This document shows, one piece after another, positions 24,026 through 33,385 of a stretch of 64,000 bases of DNA. The translations under genes were made by a program, and so were the position numbers. Where the stretch lies: contig JAIRYW010000039.1 of assembly GCA_031267645.1 (NCBI GenBank), positions 1 to 64,000 of the forward strand, in the 5' to 3' direction. The first letter of the stretch is position 1. Every line of letters begins with the position of its first letter. The stretch comes from Propionibacteriaceae bacterium (lineage in GTDB: Bacteria > Actinomycetota > Actinomycetes > Propionibacteriales > Propionibacteriaceae). The notes under the pieces were generated by a model. It saw nothing but the letters and a program-made list of their open reading frames with translations. It was not told where the DNA came from and ran no database searches.

Positions 24026-27000
24026 CGGCCAGGGGTCGCCGAGGCGATGTCGTCGCCGTGATCGTCCACCGTCACGAAGGCGGCCTGGGCCACGGTGACC
24101 GTGGCCGTCGTGCCACCCGCCGCGACGGTGACGACGCCCGTCCGGGCGGCGCCGCTGTTCGACCCGGCCGTCACAGAGATCTGGTCGCCGGAGACGCCGC
24201 TAGCGGGCGACACCGTCAGCCAAACGGCGTCGCTGGAGGCCGTCCACCCGGGCTGGTCGGTGGTCACCACGACCGTGGTCGCGCCGCCAGCCGCAGCGGG
24301 CGACCAGGCGTCCACCGAGAGCGACACGGTGGGCCGCGGCGGGGTCGCGGTGATCGTGTACGCGCCCGTGTCAGTGGTGGCCGAGTAGGAGTTGCGGATC
24401 GCCAGGTAGTAGGTGGTTCCGGAGGTCAGGTCGTAGGAGATGCGGAAATTGTGGTCGCCGTCGTCGCCGTTGGACGTCAGTTGCGTGCCGCCGGAGTTGT
24501 ACAGGTGCCCGTACACGTCCCCGGCGCCCGACGACGTGAAGAGCCACTGCCCGGAACTGGGCACGTCGAGCCGGAAGAAGTCCCAGTCGTCCCCGGACTC
24601 CAGGGACCCGGACATCACGGTCTGGGTGGCCAGCGGCCAGGGAGAGGCGGTCTCGATGCTGGAGCCGTGGTCGTCGCTGATCCCCGCCTGGGCGACGGAC
24701 AGCGTCGCCAAGTCGACGCCGTCGGCGAACGTGATCTCGCCCCAGCGCGGCTGGGTGGATGTGTTCTCGGTGACGGAGACCGTGGGGGTCGCGCCGTTGG
24801 CGCCGGTGTCAGGCGAGATCGTCAGCCAGTCGGCGTCGGACCCAGCCGTCCAGGAGGGATACTGCATGGTCACGGCCACCTGGGTCGTGGCCGCCGCGGC
24901 CGCGGGCGACCACTCCGAGGGCGACACGGCGATCCGTGTCAGCGCGGGGGCCTGGGCCGTGATCGTGTACGGGCCCGTGGCTCCGGTCGATTCGTCGTAG
25001 TTGGCGATCGCCAAGTGGTAGGCGACGCCGGCCTCAAGCGCGTGGGCGACCAGGAAGCCGTTGCCGGGGCCGCCGTTGTCGTCGGAGTCGATCAAGGCGC
25101 CGGTCTCATCGTAAAGGTAGCCGGAGACGTCGCCAGTGCCATCGGACTCGAAGCTCCACTCGCCGCTGAACGGCACGTCGAGCCGGAAGAAGTCCCAATC
25201 CGCGGCCAACTCCAGCGAGCCGGTGACCGATAGCTGAGTGGCGAGCGGCCACGGCGTGGCCGTCTCGATCGTCGAGCCGTGGTCGTCGATGAAGGCGGCC
25301 TGGGTCACCTCCAGGGTCGCCGTGGCACCCTCGCTCGAGAACGTGACCGTGCCGGAGCGCGGGGAACCCACCGGGTTCGCGGCGACCTCGACCGTGGCCG
25401 TGTCCCCGTCGGCGCCGGTGGCCGGCCTGACCGTCAGCCAAGACGTGTCGGACGAGGCCGTCCAATCGGGCCCCCGCGTGTGGACCGTCACCGAGGTGGT
25501 CGCGGCCGCCGCCGCCGGCGCCCACTGGGTCGACGACAGGCTGACGACAGGCTCGGGCGCGGCCGCCGTGATCGTGTAGGGACCGGTGACGGGCTGGGTC
25601 ACGCTGTAGTTGCGGATGGACAGGTAGTACGTGGTCCCGGCCGTCAACGTGTAGGCGATACGGAAGTCATAGCCGCTATGGTCCGACGTCAGCTGGCTGC
25701 CAGACGAGTCGTACAACGTCCCGACCTCATTCCACGACCCCGCCGAGGTGAAAACCCACTCGCCGGAGAACGGGACCTCGAGCCGGAAATAATCCCTGTC
25801 CTCGCGGACCTCCAACGACCCGGTCATCGTCAACTGGGTGGCGAGCGGCCACGGCGTGGCCGTGTCGATCGTCGAGCCGTGGTCGTCGATGAAGGCGGCC
25901 TGGGTCACCTCCAGGGTCGCCGTGGAGCCATAGCCCGAGAACGTGACCGTGCCGGAGCGCGGGGAACCCACCGCGTTAGCGGCGACCTCGACCGTGACCT
26001 CGTCCTCGCTGACGCCGGTGGCCGGCGTGACCGTCAGCCAAGACGCGTCGGACGAGGCCGTCCAGGCTGGCCCCCGCGTGTAGACCGTCACAAAGGTGCC
26101 CGCGGCCTCCGCCGTCGGCGCCCACTGGGTAGATGACAGGCTGACAGGCTCGGGCGCCGTCGCCGTGATCGTGTAGGGACCGGTGTCCGTCGTGGTCGCG
26201 GAGTAGTTGCGGATCGACAGGTAGTACGTGGTCCCAGCGGTCAACGTGTGGCCGACCCGGAAGTCCAGGCCGCCGCCGCCGTTATTGTCCGTCGTCAGAT
26301 ATTCGCCGGAGGAGTCGTGCAATATCCCGTACACGTTCCCCGTCGCCGCCGAGGTGAAAACCCAGTGGCCGGTGATCGGGACGTCGAGCTGGAAGAAGTC
26401 CACGTCCGCGCCCACCTCCAACGACCCGGTCATCGTCAACTGGGTGGCCAGCGGCCACGGCGTGGCCGTGTCGATCGTCGAGCCGTGGCCGTCCGAGGCG
26501 GCCTGGGTCACCTCCAGGGTCGCCGTGGCACCCTCGCTCGAGAACGTGACCGTGCCGGAGCGCGGGGAACCCACCGTGTTCGCGGCGACCTCGACCGTGA
26601 CTACGTCCTCGTTGGCGCCGGCGGCCGGCGTGACCGTCAGCCAAGACGCGTCGGACGAGGCTGTCCAATCGGGCCCCAGTGTGTAGACCGTCACCGAGGT
26701 GGTCGCGGCCGTCGCCGGCGGCGCCCACTGGGTCGACGACAGTCCCATAGGCGCGGGCGCGGTCGCCGTGATCGTGTAGGGACCGGTGTTCGATGTGGTC
26801 GCGGAGTAGTTCCGGATCGCCAAGTAGTACGTGGTCCCGGCGGCCAAATCGTAGGCGACCCGGAAGTTCCGCATTCCGCCGCCCTCGTCGTCGTACGTCA
26901 ACTGGGTTCCGGAGGAGTTGTACAGATGCCCGAACACGTCCCCGGTGCCCGCCGACGTGAACACCCACTGCCCGGAGATGGGCACGTCGAGCTGAAAGAA

Positions 27001-28593
27001 GTCCCAATCCTCCTCGACCTCCAGGGACCCCGACATCACCTGCTGAGAGGCCAGCGGCCACAGGGTCGCCGAGGCGATGTCGCCGCCGTGATCATCCGCT
27101 TCGGGTGCGGCGGCTTGGGTGACCGACAGGGTAGCGGTGCCGCCGTCGCCAGTGACGGTTACCACGCCGGTGCGGGGGGCAGGGTCGACGTTCGCCTCCA
27201 CGGAGACTGTGAGGGTCGCGTCGCCGGTCCCGTTGGCCCGGTCGACCGTCAACCAGCCAGAGTCGGACTGGGCGGTCCACGGCGTGACGAAGGCATAGAC
27301 GTCGACCTGGAGCGAGTCGACTTTGGAACGGGCCTTCCACAGGGTCCTAGACAGGACGATGGGCTCCGCTGTGGCCGTGATCGTGTACGGGCCGGTGTCG
27401 CTGGTGGACTGGTAACGGTTGCCGATCTCCAGGTAGTAGGTGCCGGCTTGGAGCTGGTAGAGGAACTGGAAGTTGAGGCCGGGGCCGTCGTTGTCGTCGT
27501 ACGCTAACCGGTTACCGTTCTTGTCGTAGAGGTAGGCCTCGACGTCGCCCGTGCCGACGGACTCAATGCGCCAAATCACGGAGAGCGGCACGTCGAGGCG
27601 GAAGAAATCCCGGTCGTAGTTGACCTCGAGGGACCCCGACACCACCTGTTGGGTGGCCAGCGGCCACGGCGTCGCCGAGGCGATGTCGTCGCCGTGGTCG
27701 TCCTCAATGTACTCGGCCTGGACGACCCGCAAGGTGGCCGTGGCGCCGTTGGCGGTGACGGTGATCACGCCGGTGCGGGAGACAGGGTCGGCGTTCGCCT
27801 CCACGGAGACCGTGAGGGTCGCGTCGCCGATCCCGTTGGCCCGGTCGACCGTCAACCAGCCAGAGTCGGACTGGGCGGTCCACGGCCCGCCGAACGAGGT
27901 GACGTCGACCTGGAGCGAGCCGACTGTGGAATGGGCCTGCCACTGGGTGTGAGACAGGACGATGGGCACCACTGTGGCAGTGATCGTGTACGAGCGAGCA
28001 CCCGTCCACGGGGGCAAATTGAGGAAATTGATGAAGGGGCTGATCACCAGGTAGTAGATGACGCCGGCTTGGAGCGTGCGGCTGAGCGGGAAGTGGGAGC
28101 TGCTAGACGCGATCCGGTTGCCGTGCTCGTCGAGGAGGTCGGTCGTGGTGTCGCCAACGTCGACGGCGGACTGGAAGCTCCACTCGCCGTTGAACGGCAC
28201 CTCAAGGCGGAAGGAGGCCCGGTCGTCTTTGGCCTCAAAGGACCCCGACACCACCCGCGTGTAGGCGAGCGGCCAAATGTTAACCGAGGATGCGGCGGTG
28301 GCTTCGGGTGCGGCGGCTTGGGGTGCGGCGACGGCTTCGGGGGCCGGTTCGTCAATGACCGCGAACAGGTCGGAGTTGTCACCTTGGGGTGCGGCGACGG
28401 CTTCGGGGGCCGATTCGTCAATGACCGCGAACAGGTCGGAGTTGTCGCCTTGGTCGTCCGTTACGGCGGCGGCGTCTGGGGGCGCGGCGGCGGCCTGCGC
28501 CGGCGACGCGACGCTGGCCAGGCAGAAGGTCAGGACGGTGCCTAACACGAGGGCTAGGCGCGCGGGTGTACGCCAACCGTGTTTGTGGTTCAT
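23812..28593 (-). CDS. Giant secreted PPC/BACON repeat protein, N-terminal portion (frameshifted)
   Basis: The chosen ATG (MNHKHGWRTPARLALVLG) has AAGGGA 9 bases upstream and starts a clear signal peptide ending SPAQA. A short acidic region with a duplicated 22-residue unit follows. Seven alternating modules come next: a PPC-like beta domain (DDHGDDIASATPWPLA, DWDFFRLDVP, YYLAIRNYS, TGPYTITA) and a BACON-like Ig domain (WTASSDASWLTVTPATGA, GSPRSGTVTFSS, ATLEVTQA). The frame shifts near 24,033, after which the translation becomes an Arg/Pro/Thr-rich out-of-frame tail ending at 23,812. True homology stops at the shift and continues in the next frame; restored length is about 2,240 residues. A two-component system lies just upstream. 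Adhesin or surface-layer function is inferred from the modules. Confidence 0.8.
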   Translation of the reverse strand: MNHKHGWRTPARLALVLGTVLTFCLASVASPAQAAAAPPDAAAVTDDQGDNSDLFAVIDESAPEAVAAPQGDNSDLFAVIDEPAPEAVAAPQAAAPEATAASSVNIWPLAYTRVVSGSFEAKDDRASFRLEVPFNGEWSFQSAVDVGDTTTDLLDEHGNRIASSSSHFPLSRTLQAGVIYYLVISPFINFLNLPPWTGARSYTITATVVPIVLSHTQWQAHSTVGSLQVDVTSFGGPWTAQSDSGWLTVDRANGIGDATLTVSVEANADPVSRTGVITVTANGATATLRVVQAEYIEDDHGDDIASATPWPLATQQVVSGSLEVNYDRDFFRLDVPLSVIWRIESVGTGDVEAYLYDKNGNRLAYDDNDGPGLNFQFLYQLQAGTYYLEIGNRYQSTSDTGPYTITATAEPIVLSRTLWKARSKVDSLQVDVYAFVTPWTAQSDSGWLTVDRANGTGDATLTVSVEANVDPAPRTGVVTVTGDGGTATLSVTQAAAPEADDHGGDIASATLWPLASQQVMSGSLEVEEDWDFFQLDVPISGQWVFTSAGTGDVFGHLYNSSGTQLTYDDEGGGMRNFRVAYDLAAGTTYYLAIRNYSATTSNTGPYTITATAPAPMGLSSTQWAPPATAATTSVTVYTLGPDWTASSDASWLTVTPAAGANEDVVTVEVAANTVGSPRSGTVTFSSEGATATLEVTQAASDGHGSTIDTATPWPLATQLTMTGSLEVGADVDFFQLDVPITGHWVFTSAATGNVYGILHDSSGEYLTTDNNGGGGLDFRVGHTLTAGTTYYLSIRNYSATTTDTGPYTITATAPEPVSLSSTQWAPTAEAAGTFVTVYTRGPAWTASSDASWLTVTPATGVSEDEVTVEVAANAVGSPRSGTVTFSGYGSTATLEVTQAAFIDDHGSTIDTATPWPLATQLTMTGSLEVREDRDYFRLEVPFSGEWVFTSAGSWNEVGTLYDSSGSQLTSDHSGYDFRIAYTLTAGTTYYLSIRNYSVTQPVTGPYTITAAAPEPVVSLSSTQWAPAAAAATTSVTVHTRGPDWTASSDTSWLTVRPATGADGDTATVEVAANPVGSPRSGTVTFSSEGATATLEVTQAAFIDDHGSTIETATPWPLATQLSVTGSLELAADWDFFRLDVPFSGEWSFESDGTGDVSGYLYDETGALIDSDDNGGPGNGFLVAHALEAGVAYHLAIANYDESTGATGPYTITAQAPALTRIAVSPSEWSPAAAAATTQVAVTMQYPSWTAGSDADWLTISPDTGANGATPTVSVTENTSTQPRWGEITFADGVDLATLSVAQAGISDDHGSSIETASPWPLATQTVMSGSLESGDDWDFFRLDVPSSGQWLFTSSGAGDVYGHLYNSGGTQLTSNGDDGDHNFRISYDLTSGTTYYLAIRNSYSATTDTGAYTITATPPRPTVSLSVDAWSPAAAGGATTVVVTTDQPGWTASSDAVWLTVSPASGVSGDQISVTAGSNSGAARTGVVTVAAGGTTATVTVAQAAFVTVDDHGDDIASATPGRWPARPWCRGRSRSATTGTSSRSRRRTPGPTGSSPIRRRATSMGCCTTPRASACGTTTTPVPARTSASPSR
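24031..24036 (-). other. Single-base frameshift site in the giant protein gene
   Basis: Other modules encode ATPWPLA with 21 bases, and at this site one base is missing: the plus strand reads GGCCAGGGGTCGCC where the sister modules read GGCCACGGCGTCGCC or GGCCACAGGGTCGCC. Reading resumes in perfect homology in the other frame within a few codons. It could be a real inactivating or phase-variable mutation, or a sequencing error in a G-run. Confidence 0.8.
24050..28285 (-). repeat. Array of ~600-bp PPC-BACON coding modules
   Basis: The DDHG/WPLA anchor recurs at about 24,050, 24,667, 25,275, 25,875, 26,480, 27,085 and 27,690, a period of 600-617 bases. A more diverged first module lies near 28,270. 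The three modules between about 25,250 and 26,900 are very alike at DNA level, for example the shared stretch around GTCGATCGTCGAGCCGTGG. This suggests recent duplication or gene conversion. Confidence 0.85.
28318..28449. repeat. 66-bp tandem duplication in the giant protein N-terminus
   Basis: Two nearly identical 66-bp units (28318-28383 and 28384-28449) encode GDNSDLFAVIDE(S/P)APEAVAAPQ twice, directly after the signal peptide region. The copies differ by only a few bases, so the duplication is recent. Confidence 0.85.
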
Positions 28594-28789
28594 TCCCAGG
28601 CTTCCCTTCATCGGAGGTAACACAAACGAGAATCAAGTCTGGGGAGGCACTAACCGCCCTCAACTCGACCGCATTTACGACACTTCCAAACATAGGGCTC
28701 CCGGCGCCCGCCAACCCTGCCGCGAACCTCGCATTTTGTCTAACTTCGCGCGCCACAGCGCGTGGCCTGGCACCTTCCGTTCAGAACAG

Positions 28790-29473
28790 CTATTCACCGG
28801 ACCCGGTCGTTATCCGGTAGCCCTTGCCGCGGGCGCTTTCGAAGCGCACGCCGGCGTTTTCCCCGATTTTGCGCCGCAGCCTCGACATGTGGTCCCAAAC
28901 CGTGCGGACATCGTCAATAGGGCCCATGCCCCAGGCGCGCTCATACAACTCCGCCCCGGAGAGATATTGGCCCGCACTGCGGGCCAATATCTCCAGCAAA
29001 GCGAACTCCTTAGGGGTCAGCAGCAAGTCCCGGCCGTTTACCGAGGCGCGGCGCGACAACAGATTAATTTCGATCGAACCCACGCTGATGGTCGGGGCCA
29101 CGACCCGGCGCTCACGCCGCAGCAACGCTTCAATCCGGGCCATCAATTCTGCGTAATGGTAGGGCTTGGGCAGATAATCGTCGCCACCGGCGCGGAGCCC
29201 TTTCACAACGTCGCCGGTTTCTCCCAAAGCGGTCACGAACAAGATCGGCACATCGGTCACGCGCCGGATCTCCTCGCAAAAGGCGACGCCGCTGCCGTCC
29301 GGCAGCAGAATGTCCAGCACCACCAAATCAGGCGCCGCTCTCTTGATCGCGACCCGCGCTTGGCCCAAGTCGAACGCCGTCTCCACCGCATAACCGCTCA
29401 GCTGCAGCATGCGCTCGTTCGCCCGCTGGATCTCCAGGTTGTCCTCAACGACCAGAATCTTCTTGCGCCGCAT
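28790..29473 (-). CDS. OmpR/PhoB-family response regulator
   Basis: This 227-residue regulator has a receiver domain with Asp11-Asn (VVEDN), phospho-acceptor Asp54 (LVVLDILLPDG) and Lys in YLPKPYHY. A winged-helix C-terminal domain follows (LLTPKEFALLEILAR, then TVWDHMSRLRRKIGE and GKGYRI). Its ATG overlaps the stop of the sensor kinase gene (TGATG), so the pair is coupled. It ends about 200 bases before the start of the giant repeat protein in the same direction, making that gene a likely regulatory target. Confidence 0.94.
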   Translation of the reverse strand: MRRKKILVVEDNLEIQRANERMLQLSGYAVETAFDLGQARVAIKRAAPDLVVLDILLPDGSGVAFCEEIRRVTDVPILFVTALGETGDVVKGLRAGGDDYLPKPYHYAELMARIEALLRRERRVVAPTISVGSIEINLLSRRASVNGRDLLLTPKEFALLEILARSAGQYLSGAELYERAWGMGPIDDVRTVWDHMSRLRRKIGENAGVRFESARGKGYRITTGSGE

Positions 29474-31440
29474 CAGCCCTCCTCGCCCGGCAGGGCGGGG
29501 AGCACCAGGCGGACGGTGGTGCCCGCGCCGGGCGAACTCGCCGCGTCGATGCGCCCGCCATGCTGCTCCACGACCATCTTGCTGATCGACAGCCCCACCC
29601 CTGCGCCCCGGGCGTCGCCGGAGTGGCCCCGCTCGAACACGTGCGGCAGCAGCTCCGGCGCGATGCCAGTCCCAGTGTCCGCCACAGCCACCACGATCTC
29701 ATCGCCCAAGCGGCCCGCGCGGATGGCGACCTCGCCGTCCCGGGTATGCGCGTTGGCGTTGGCCAGCAGGTTCACGAACACCTGCACCAGCCTGTCCGCG
29801 TCGCCGCGGACGTTGGGCAGGTCGCGCGGCAGATCCAGGCGCAGCGCGTTGCCGTTCTTCTCCAACAGCGTCCGGTAGACCTCGACGACCGTCTCCAGGA
29901 GCGCCCGCAGGTCGACCCGCGCGAAGTCTTCGGCGCCTTCCTGGATCATGCTCAACTGGAGGACCTCGCTGACCATGCGGGCGAGGCGCATCGCCTCGCC
30001 GTCCACCACCTCCAGCCGCTCGGCGATCTCGCCTCTGTCCACATCTGCCCTGAGCAGCGCCTTCGCTAGCTGCGCGTTAGCGGACATGACCGTCAACGGC
30101 GTCCGCATCTCGTGGCTGATGTTCGAGATGAACCTTGTCTTGGTCGCGCCCAGCTCGTCCAGCACGCGGTTCATCTCCCGCAACTCCCGCTCGCGCGACT
30201 GGGTCTGCCCGAGCTCCTGCTTGGCGCGCACGGCGTGGAGGGCCAAAGCCATCGTGTTGAGGAGGATCACGCCGATCATGGCGCAATCCGTCAGAATGCC
30301 GTCGCCCAACCGGTAGGGCAGCACCCAGCGCCAGATGATCTCCTCGGACAGCGTCACCGCCACCATCAGCAGGACCGCGGTCAGGATCAGCTTCTGCTCC
30401 GCCGTGGGGCCAGGCGTCGCGGCGGAGCCCTGGCCCGCCTCGGCCCGCGTCTGCTTCCTCAGGTCCAACGTCAGCGCCACGCCGACGTAGACCGCCACCG
30501 CGGCCGCGAACGCCAAGAGCCACACCCGCATCGAGGTGAACACCAGCGGCGGCAGCGCCAGCAGGCCGGCGGTGTACACCACCAGCCCAACCTCCCCCAT
30601 CCGGCGGGCGGCGGCGTGGTCAGACCGGCCGAACACCGCGTCCGCGTAGAGAAAGAACGTGTGCATCACGCACCACATCGCCAGGTACTCGACCCGGGCC
30701 AAGGCCGCCGAGCTGATGGGCCACAGCAGCGTCAGCAGCATCACCCCCCGCGTGCTCGACTGGATCATCAGCGCCAGGCAGGACAGCGAGAACCACAAGA
30801 ACGCCTTATCCAGGCCCAAGAACAAGTACAACCCCAGCGCCAAGAGGGCCACTATCAGCAGGCAGGCTGCGAACAATGTGCCCCGGAGCACCAGCCTTTC
30901 CTGCTGCGCCACGATTAGCTGGGAAGTACCCAAATTGACGCTGGGCGGCCGGTAGTGGCGAATGAACCCAGAATACTGGTAGGACAGCTCGACCTCCGCG
31001 CTGGCGGTGTAGAACGCCGTGATGAAAGGTCCGGCCAGAGCGCGGCTCTCCTCGGCCGTCCGCCCCACCCGGCCGTGCTCGCCAATCACTTGGCCGTCCA
31101 CCATGACCAGCAAAGCCATATCGTTAGTGGTTTGGGACATGGCGTAAACGCCTGGCGCGGGCAACGCGAGACGCACGCGATAAGTGCCGAAAGGCGCCAC
31201 CGCGTCGCTGCCCGGCTCGCCCGCTTCGCCTGGGGGGAGCAACTGCTCGGGATAATGAACGAAGACCACCGGGTCCAACTGCACGATGCTATTGCTGAAA
31301 TCCGCGCCGGACAAATCGACCCAGCCGTCCTGCGGCTGGGGCTGCAGATAATTGTTGGGCGCGCCTTGAACGCTAACCACGACAAAGCACAGCATCACAA
31401 GTGAAAAGAAGCTAGTTCCAATGGCTATTTGTTTATTCAC
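29473..31440 (-). CDS. 7TM-type sensor histidine kinase
   Basis: A 655-residue kinase. A signal-anchor helix is followed by an extracellular domain of about 150 residues (contains FGTYRVRLALPAPGVYA, typical of 7TMR-DISM-type sensors). Seven or so membrane helices span about residues 195-405. A HisKA dimerisation domain follows (FISNISHEMRTPLTVM), then the ATPase domain with NLLANANAHT, DTGTGI and GAGVGLSI. The GTG start is preferred because AAGGAG lies 7-8 bases upstream; the longer frame adds 31 Arg/Pro-rich residues without a ribosome site. It probably senses an extracellular, perhaps carbohydrate-like, ligand and signals to the adjacent OmpR-type regulator. Confidence 0.9.
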   Translation of the reverse strand: MNKQIAIGTSFFSLVMLCFVVVSVQGAPNNYLQPQPQDGWVDLSGADFSNSIVQLDPVVFVHYPEQLLPPGEAGEPGSDAVAPFGTYRVRLALPAPGVYAMSQTTNDMALLVMVDGQVIGEHGRVGRTAEESRALAGPFITAFYTASAEVELSYQYSGFIRHYRPPSVNLGTSQLIVAQQERLVLRGTLFAACLLIVALLALGLYLFLGLDKAFLWFSLSCLALMIQSSTRGVMLLTLLWPISSAALARVEYLAMWCVMHTFFLYADAVFGRSDHAAARRMGEVGLVVYTAGLLALPPLVFTSMRVWLLAFAAAVAVYVGVALTLDLRKQTRAEAGQGSAATPGPTAEQKLILTAVLLMVAVTLSEEIIWRWVLPYRLGDGILTDCAMIGVILLNTMALALHAVRAKQELGQTQSRERELREMNRVLDELGATKTRFISNISHEMRTPLTVMSANAQLAKALLRADVDRGEIAERLEVVDGEAMRLARMVSEVLQLSMIQEGAEDFARVDLRALLETVVEVYRTLLEKNGNALRLDLPRDLPNVRGDADRLVQVFVNLLANANAHTRDGEVAIRAGRLGDEIVVAVADTGTGIAPELLPHVFERGHSGDARGAGVGLSISKMVVEQHGGRIDAASSPGAGTTVRLVLPALPGEEG

Positions 31441-31858
31441 CGGCGGCTCCTTTCCCCAGATAGGCGGGCCCGGGCGAGGCGCTCCGGGCCGAACGTGCTT
31501 TGGCCGGGGCCAGCGTAGCGCGCCTAACTTCACTAGGGGTTTGAAACTTTGACGTTTGAGCCGACTTTTTCAAGGGCGGCTCTGGCGCGGGCGACGTAGG
31601 CGCCGACGATTCCGAGCCATGTGATCGAACAGAGATCTAACACGGACCGCGGATATGGTCCTCACTTCCTTGCCCAACGTGAGCCGACGGCCGACGCCCA
31701 AAGGGGCGCCGTGCCCGGGCCGCCGTGGCTGAGGCCATGGACCGCGCGCGAGCGCTGGCGCTCTCCGCTGATTCTGGTGCGCCCGATGTGTACCCGGGGC
31801 CTTCGAGCAGCCGGGGCGACTTAGTTGGAATTCGGGTCTGACTAGGGGTTTCAACGGG
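31441..31858. other. Gene-free stretch
   Basis: About 418 bases between the kinase start and the tRNA gene. The kinase ribosome site (CTCCTTTCC on the plus strand, 31447-31455) is at the left edge. I see no conserved gene, no second tRNA and no strong repeat. Confidence 0.4.
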
Positions 31859-31932
31859 TGGGCCTAGGTGGACTTGAACCACCGACCTCTGCCTTATCAG
31901 GGCAGCGCTCTAACCGACTGAGCTATAGGCCC
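31859..31932 (-). tRNA. tRNA-Ile (GAT anticodon)
   Basis: The minus strand folds into a 74-base cloverleaf. The acceptor GGGCCTA (5') pairs with TAGGCCC and an A discriminator follows. The D-arm contains AGCTCAGTCGGTTAGAGC, the anticodon loop CTGATAA gives GAU (Ile), and the T-arm contains GGTTCAAGTCC. CCA is not encoded. A tRNA-Ile close to gyrA/DUF3566 is the usual actinobacterial order. Confidence 0.97.
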
Positions 31933-32107
31933 GCGCGTGGACGCCGGTCAACGGTATCGAATCGGGGTTCGATCATCAACTCGGCCGGGCGGTCGGGCGG
32001 ATCGATACGAGGCGGAATCGGTCGAGGTCGGTCTTGGCCCCGCTGGCTGAAGAGTTTCGGACGGGCGCGCCTGGGCCCAAGCGCGGGACCGGATGGAGGG
32101 GACTGGC

Positions 32108-33385
32108 TCAGGCCCCGGAGTAGAAGGCGGTCAGGAGTTGGGCCAGGCGGTAGGGGTCACGCAGGCCGGCCAGCTCGCGGGCCGAGTGCATGCTGAGCAG
32201 GGGCACGCCGACGTCGAGGGTGGCTAGGCCCAGCCGGGTGGCGGCCAGGGGGCCGATGGTGGAGCCGCAGGGCACGGCGTTGTTGGAGACGAAGACCGGC
32301 GGCGGCTCAGTCAGGCCGCAAGCCTGGTGCAGGCGACGCCAGAGAGCGCTCCCGAGGGCGTCGGTGGTGTAACGCTGATTGGCGTTGACCTTGAGCAGGG
32401 GACCACGGTTGACGACCGGGCGGTGGTCGGGGTCGTGCCGCTCCGGATAATTGGGGTGGACGGCGTGGCCGGCGTCGGCTGAGATCAGCCAGCTACGGGC
32501 CAGACAGCGGGCCAGGTCGTCGGCGCTCCAACCCAGACCACCGGCCAGGCGGCGCAGCACCTGCTCCAAGAAAGGACCTTGGGCGCCGCTGCGGCTGGCC
32601 GAACCGACCTCCTCGTGGTCGAAGCAGGCCAAAATGGCGATCTGACCGGCCGGACGCTCGGCCCCCAGCAGCGCGGTCAAACCAGCTTGGACGCTAGACA
32701 GATTGTCCAGTCGGCCACTGGCGAACAGTTCACCGCTCAGGCCGATGACCTGCCCCGGCTGGGGGTCGTAGGCGAAGAGGTCGTGGCCGGCGATGTCGTC
32801 GACCGCGCAGCCGGCTTCGGCCGCCAGGGCGGACATCAGGTCGGGCGCATCCGGACCGTCCAGGCCGTAGACCGGAGTCATATGGGCTTGCTTGTCCAGG
32901 TGCAATTGTTCGTTGACGCTGCGGTCGAGGTGGACGGCCAGCTGAGGGATACGCAGCCAGGGCCCGGTCCGAACCAACTGGACTTGGCCGTCGGTCGTGA
33001 CCAGACGTCCGGCCAAACCGAGTTCGCGGTCCAGCCAGGAGTTGAGCAGCGGGCCGCCGTAGACCTCCCAGCCGACTTGGCGCCAGCCGGCGGAGCGGCG
33101 CTCGGGACGGGGCTTGAGCTTGAACCCGGGCGAGTCGGTGTGGGCGCCGACGATGCGGAGCTGGGGCTGGTCGGTCAGTTCGGCCGGCAGCCAATAGGCG
33201 ATGACGGCGCCGTCGCGGCGCACCAGATGGCCGCCCGGCGCGCTCGACCAAGGATCGGTCTCGGCTCGCTCGCTGAAACCGGCCCGGACCAGTCGGCCGG
33301 CCACCTCGGCGGCGGCGTGGTACGAGGAAGGGGAGGCGGCCACGAAGGCGCCCAGGTCGGCGATGTGCTCATGCTCCACAGTCAT
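32108..33385 (-). CDS. apeB: M18-family aminopeptidase
   Basis: This 425-residue metallopeptidase of the M18 (aspartyl aminopeptidase) family has full length and an intact two-metal site: GAHTDSPG (His and Asp), SGRLDN (bridging Asp), HEEVGS (Glu-Glu), ISADAGHAVHP (Asp) and LLSMHSARE (His). It is a cytosolic enzyme, normally a large dodecamer, that removes N-terminal, often acidic, residues from peptides. It lies between tRNA-Ile and the DUF3566 gene, all on the minus strand. The ATG begins MTVEHEHIADLGAFV. Confidence 0.93.
   Translation of the reverse strand: MTVEHEHIADLGAFVAASPSSYHAAAEVAGRLVRAGFSERAETDPWSSAPGGHLVRRDGAVIAYWLPAELTDQPQLRIVGAHTDSPGFKLKPRPERRSAGWRQVGWEVYGGPLLNSWLDRELGLAGRLVTTDGQVQLVRTGPWLRIPQLAVHLDRSVNEQLHLDKQAHMTPVYGLDGPDAPDLMSALAAEAGCAVDDIAGHDLFAYDPQPGQVIGLSGELFASGRLDNLSSVQAGLTALLGAERPAGQIAILACFDHEEVGSASRSGAQGPFLEQVLRRLAGGLGWSADDLARCLARSWLISADAGHAVHPNYPERHDPDHRPVVNRGPLLKVNANQRYTTDALGSALWRRLHQACGLTEPPPVFVSNNAVPCGSTIGPLAATRLGLATLDVGVPLLSMHSARELAGLRDPYRLAQLLTAFYSGA

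Noticed and set aside
24050..28285. Could the 600-bp periodicity be tandem insertion sequences or phage repeats?
   Set aside because: No terminal inverted repeats, transposase or target duplications; every unit is in frame and encodes the same domain pair.
24058..28545. Several long plus-strand frames opposite the giant gene
   Set aside because: They contain no known domains, are antisense to a highly repetitive gene and simply mirror its codon pattern.
31441..31858. A second tRNA (tRNA-Ala) beside tRNA-Ile
   Set aside because: tRNA-Ile and tRNA-Ala are often paired near gyrA, but no second cloverleaf is visible on either strand in this gap or in 31933-32107.
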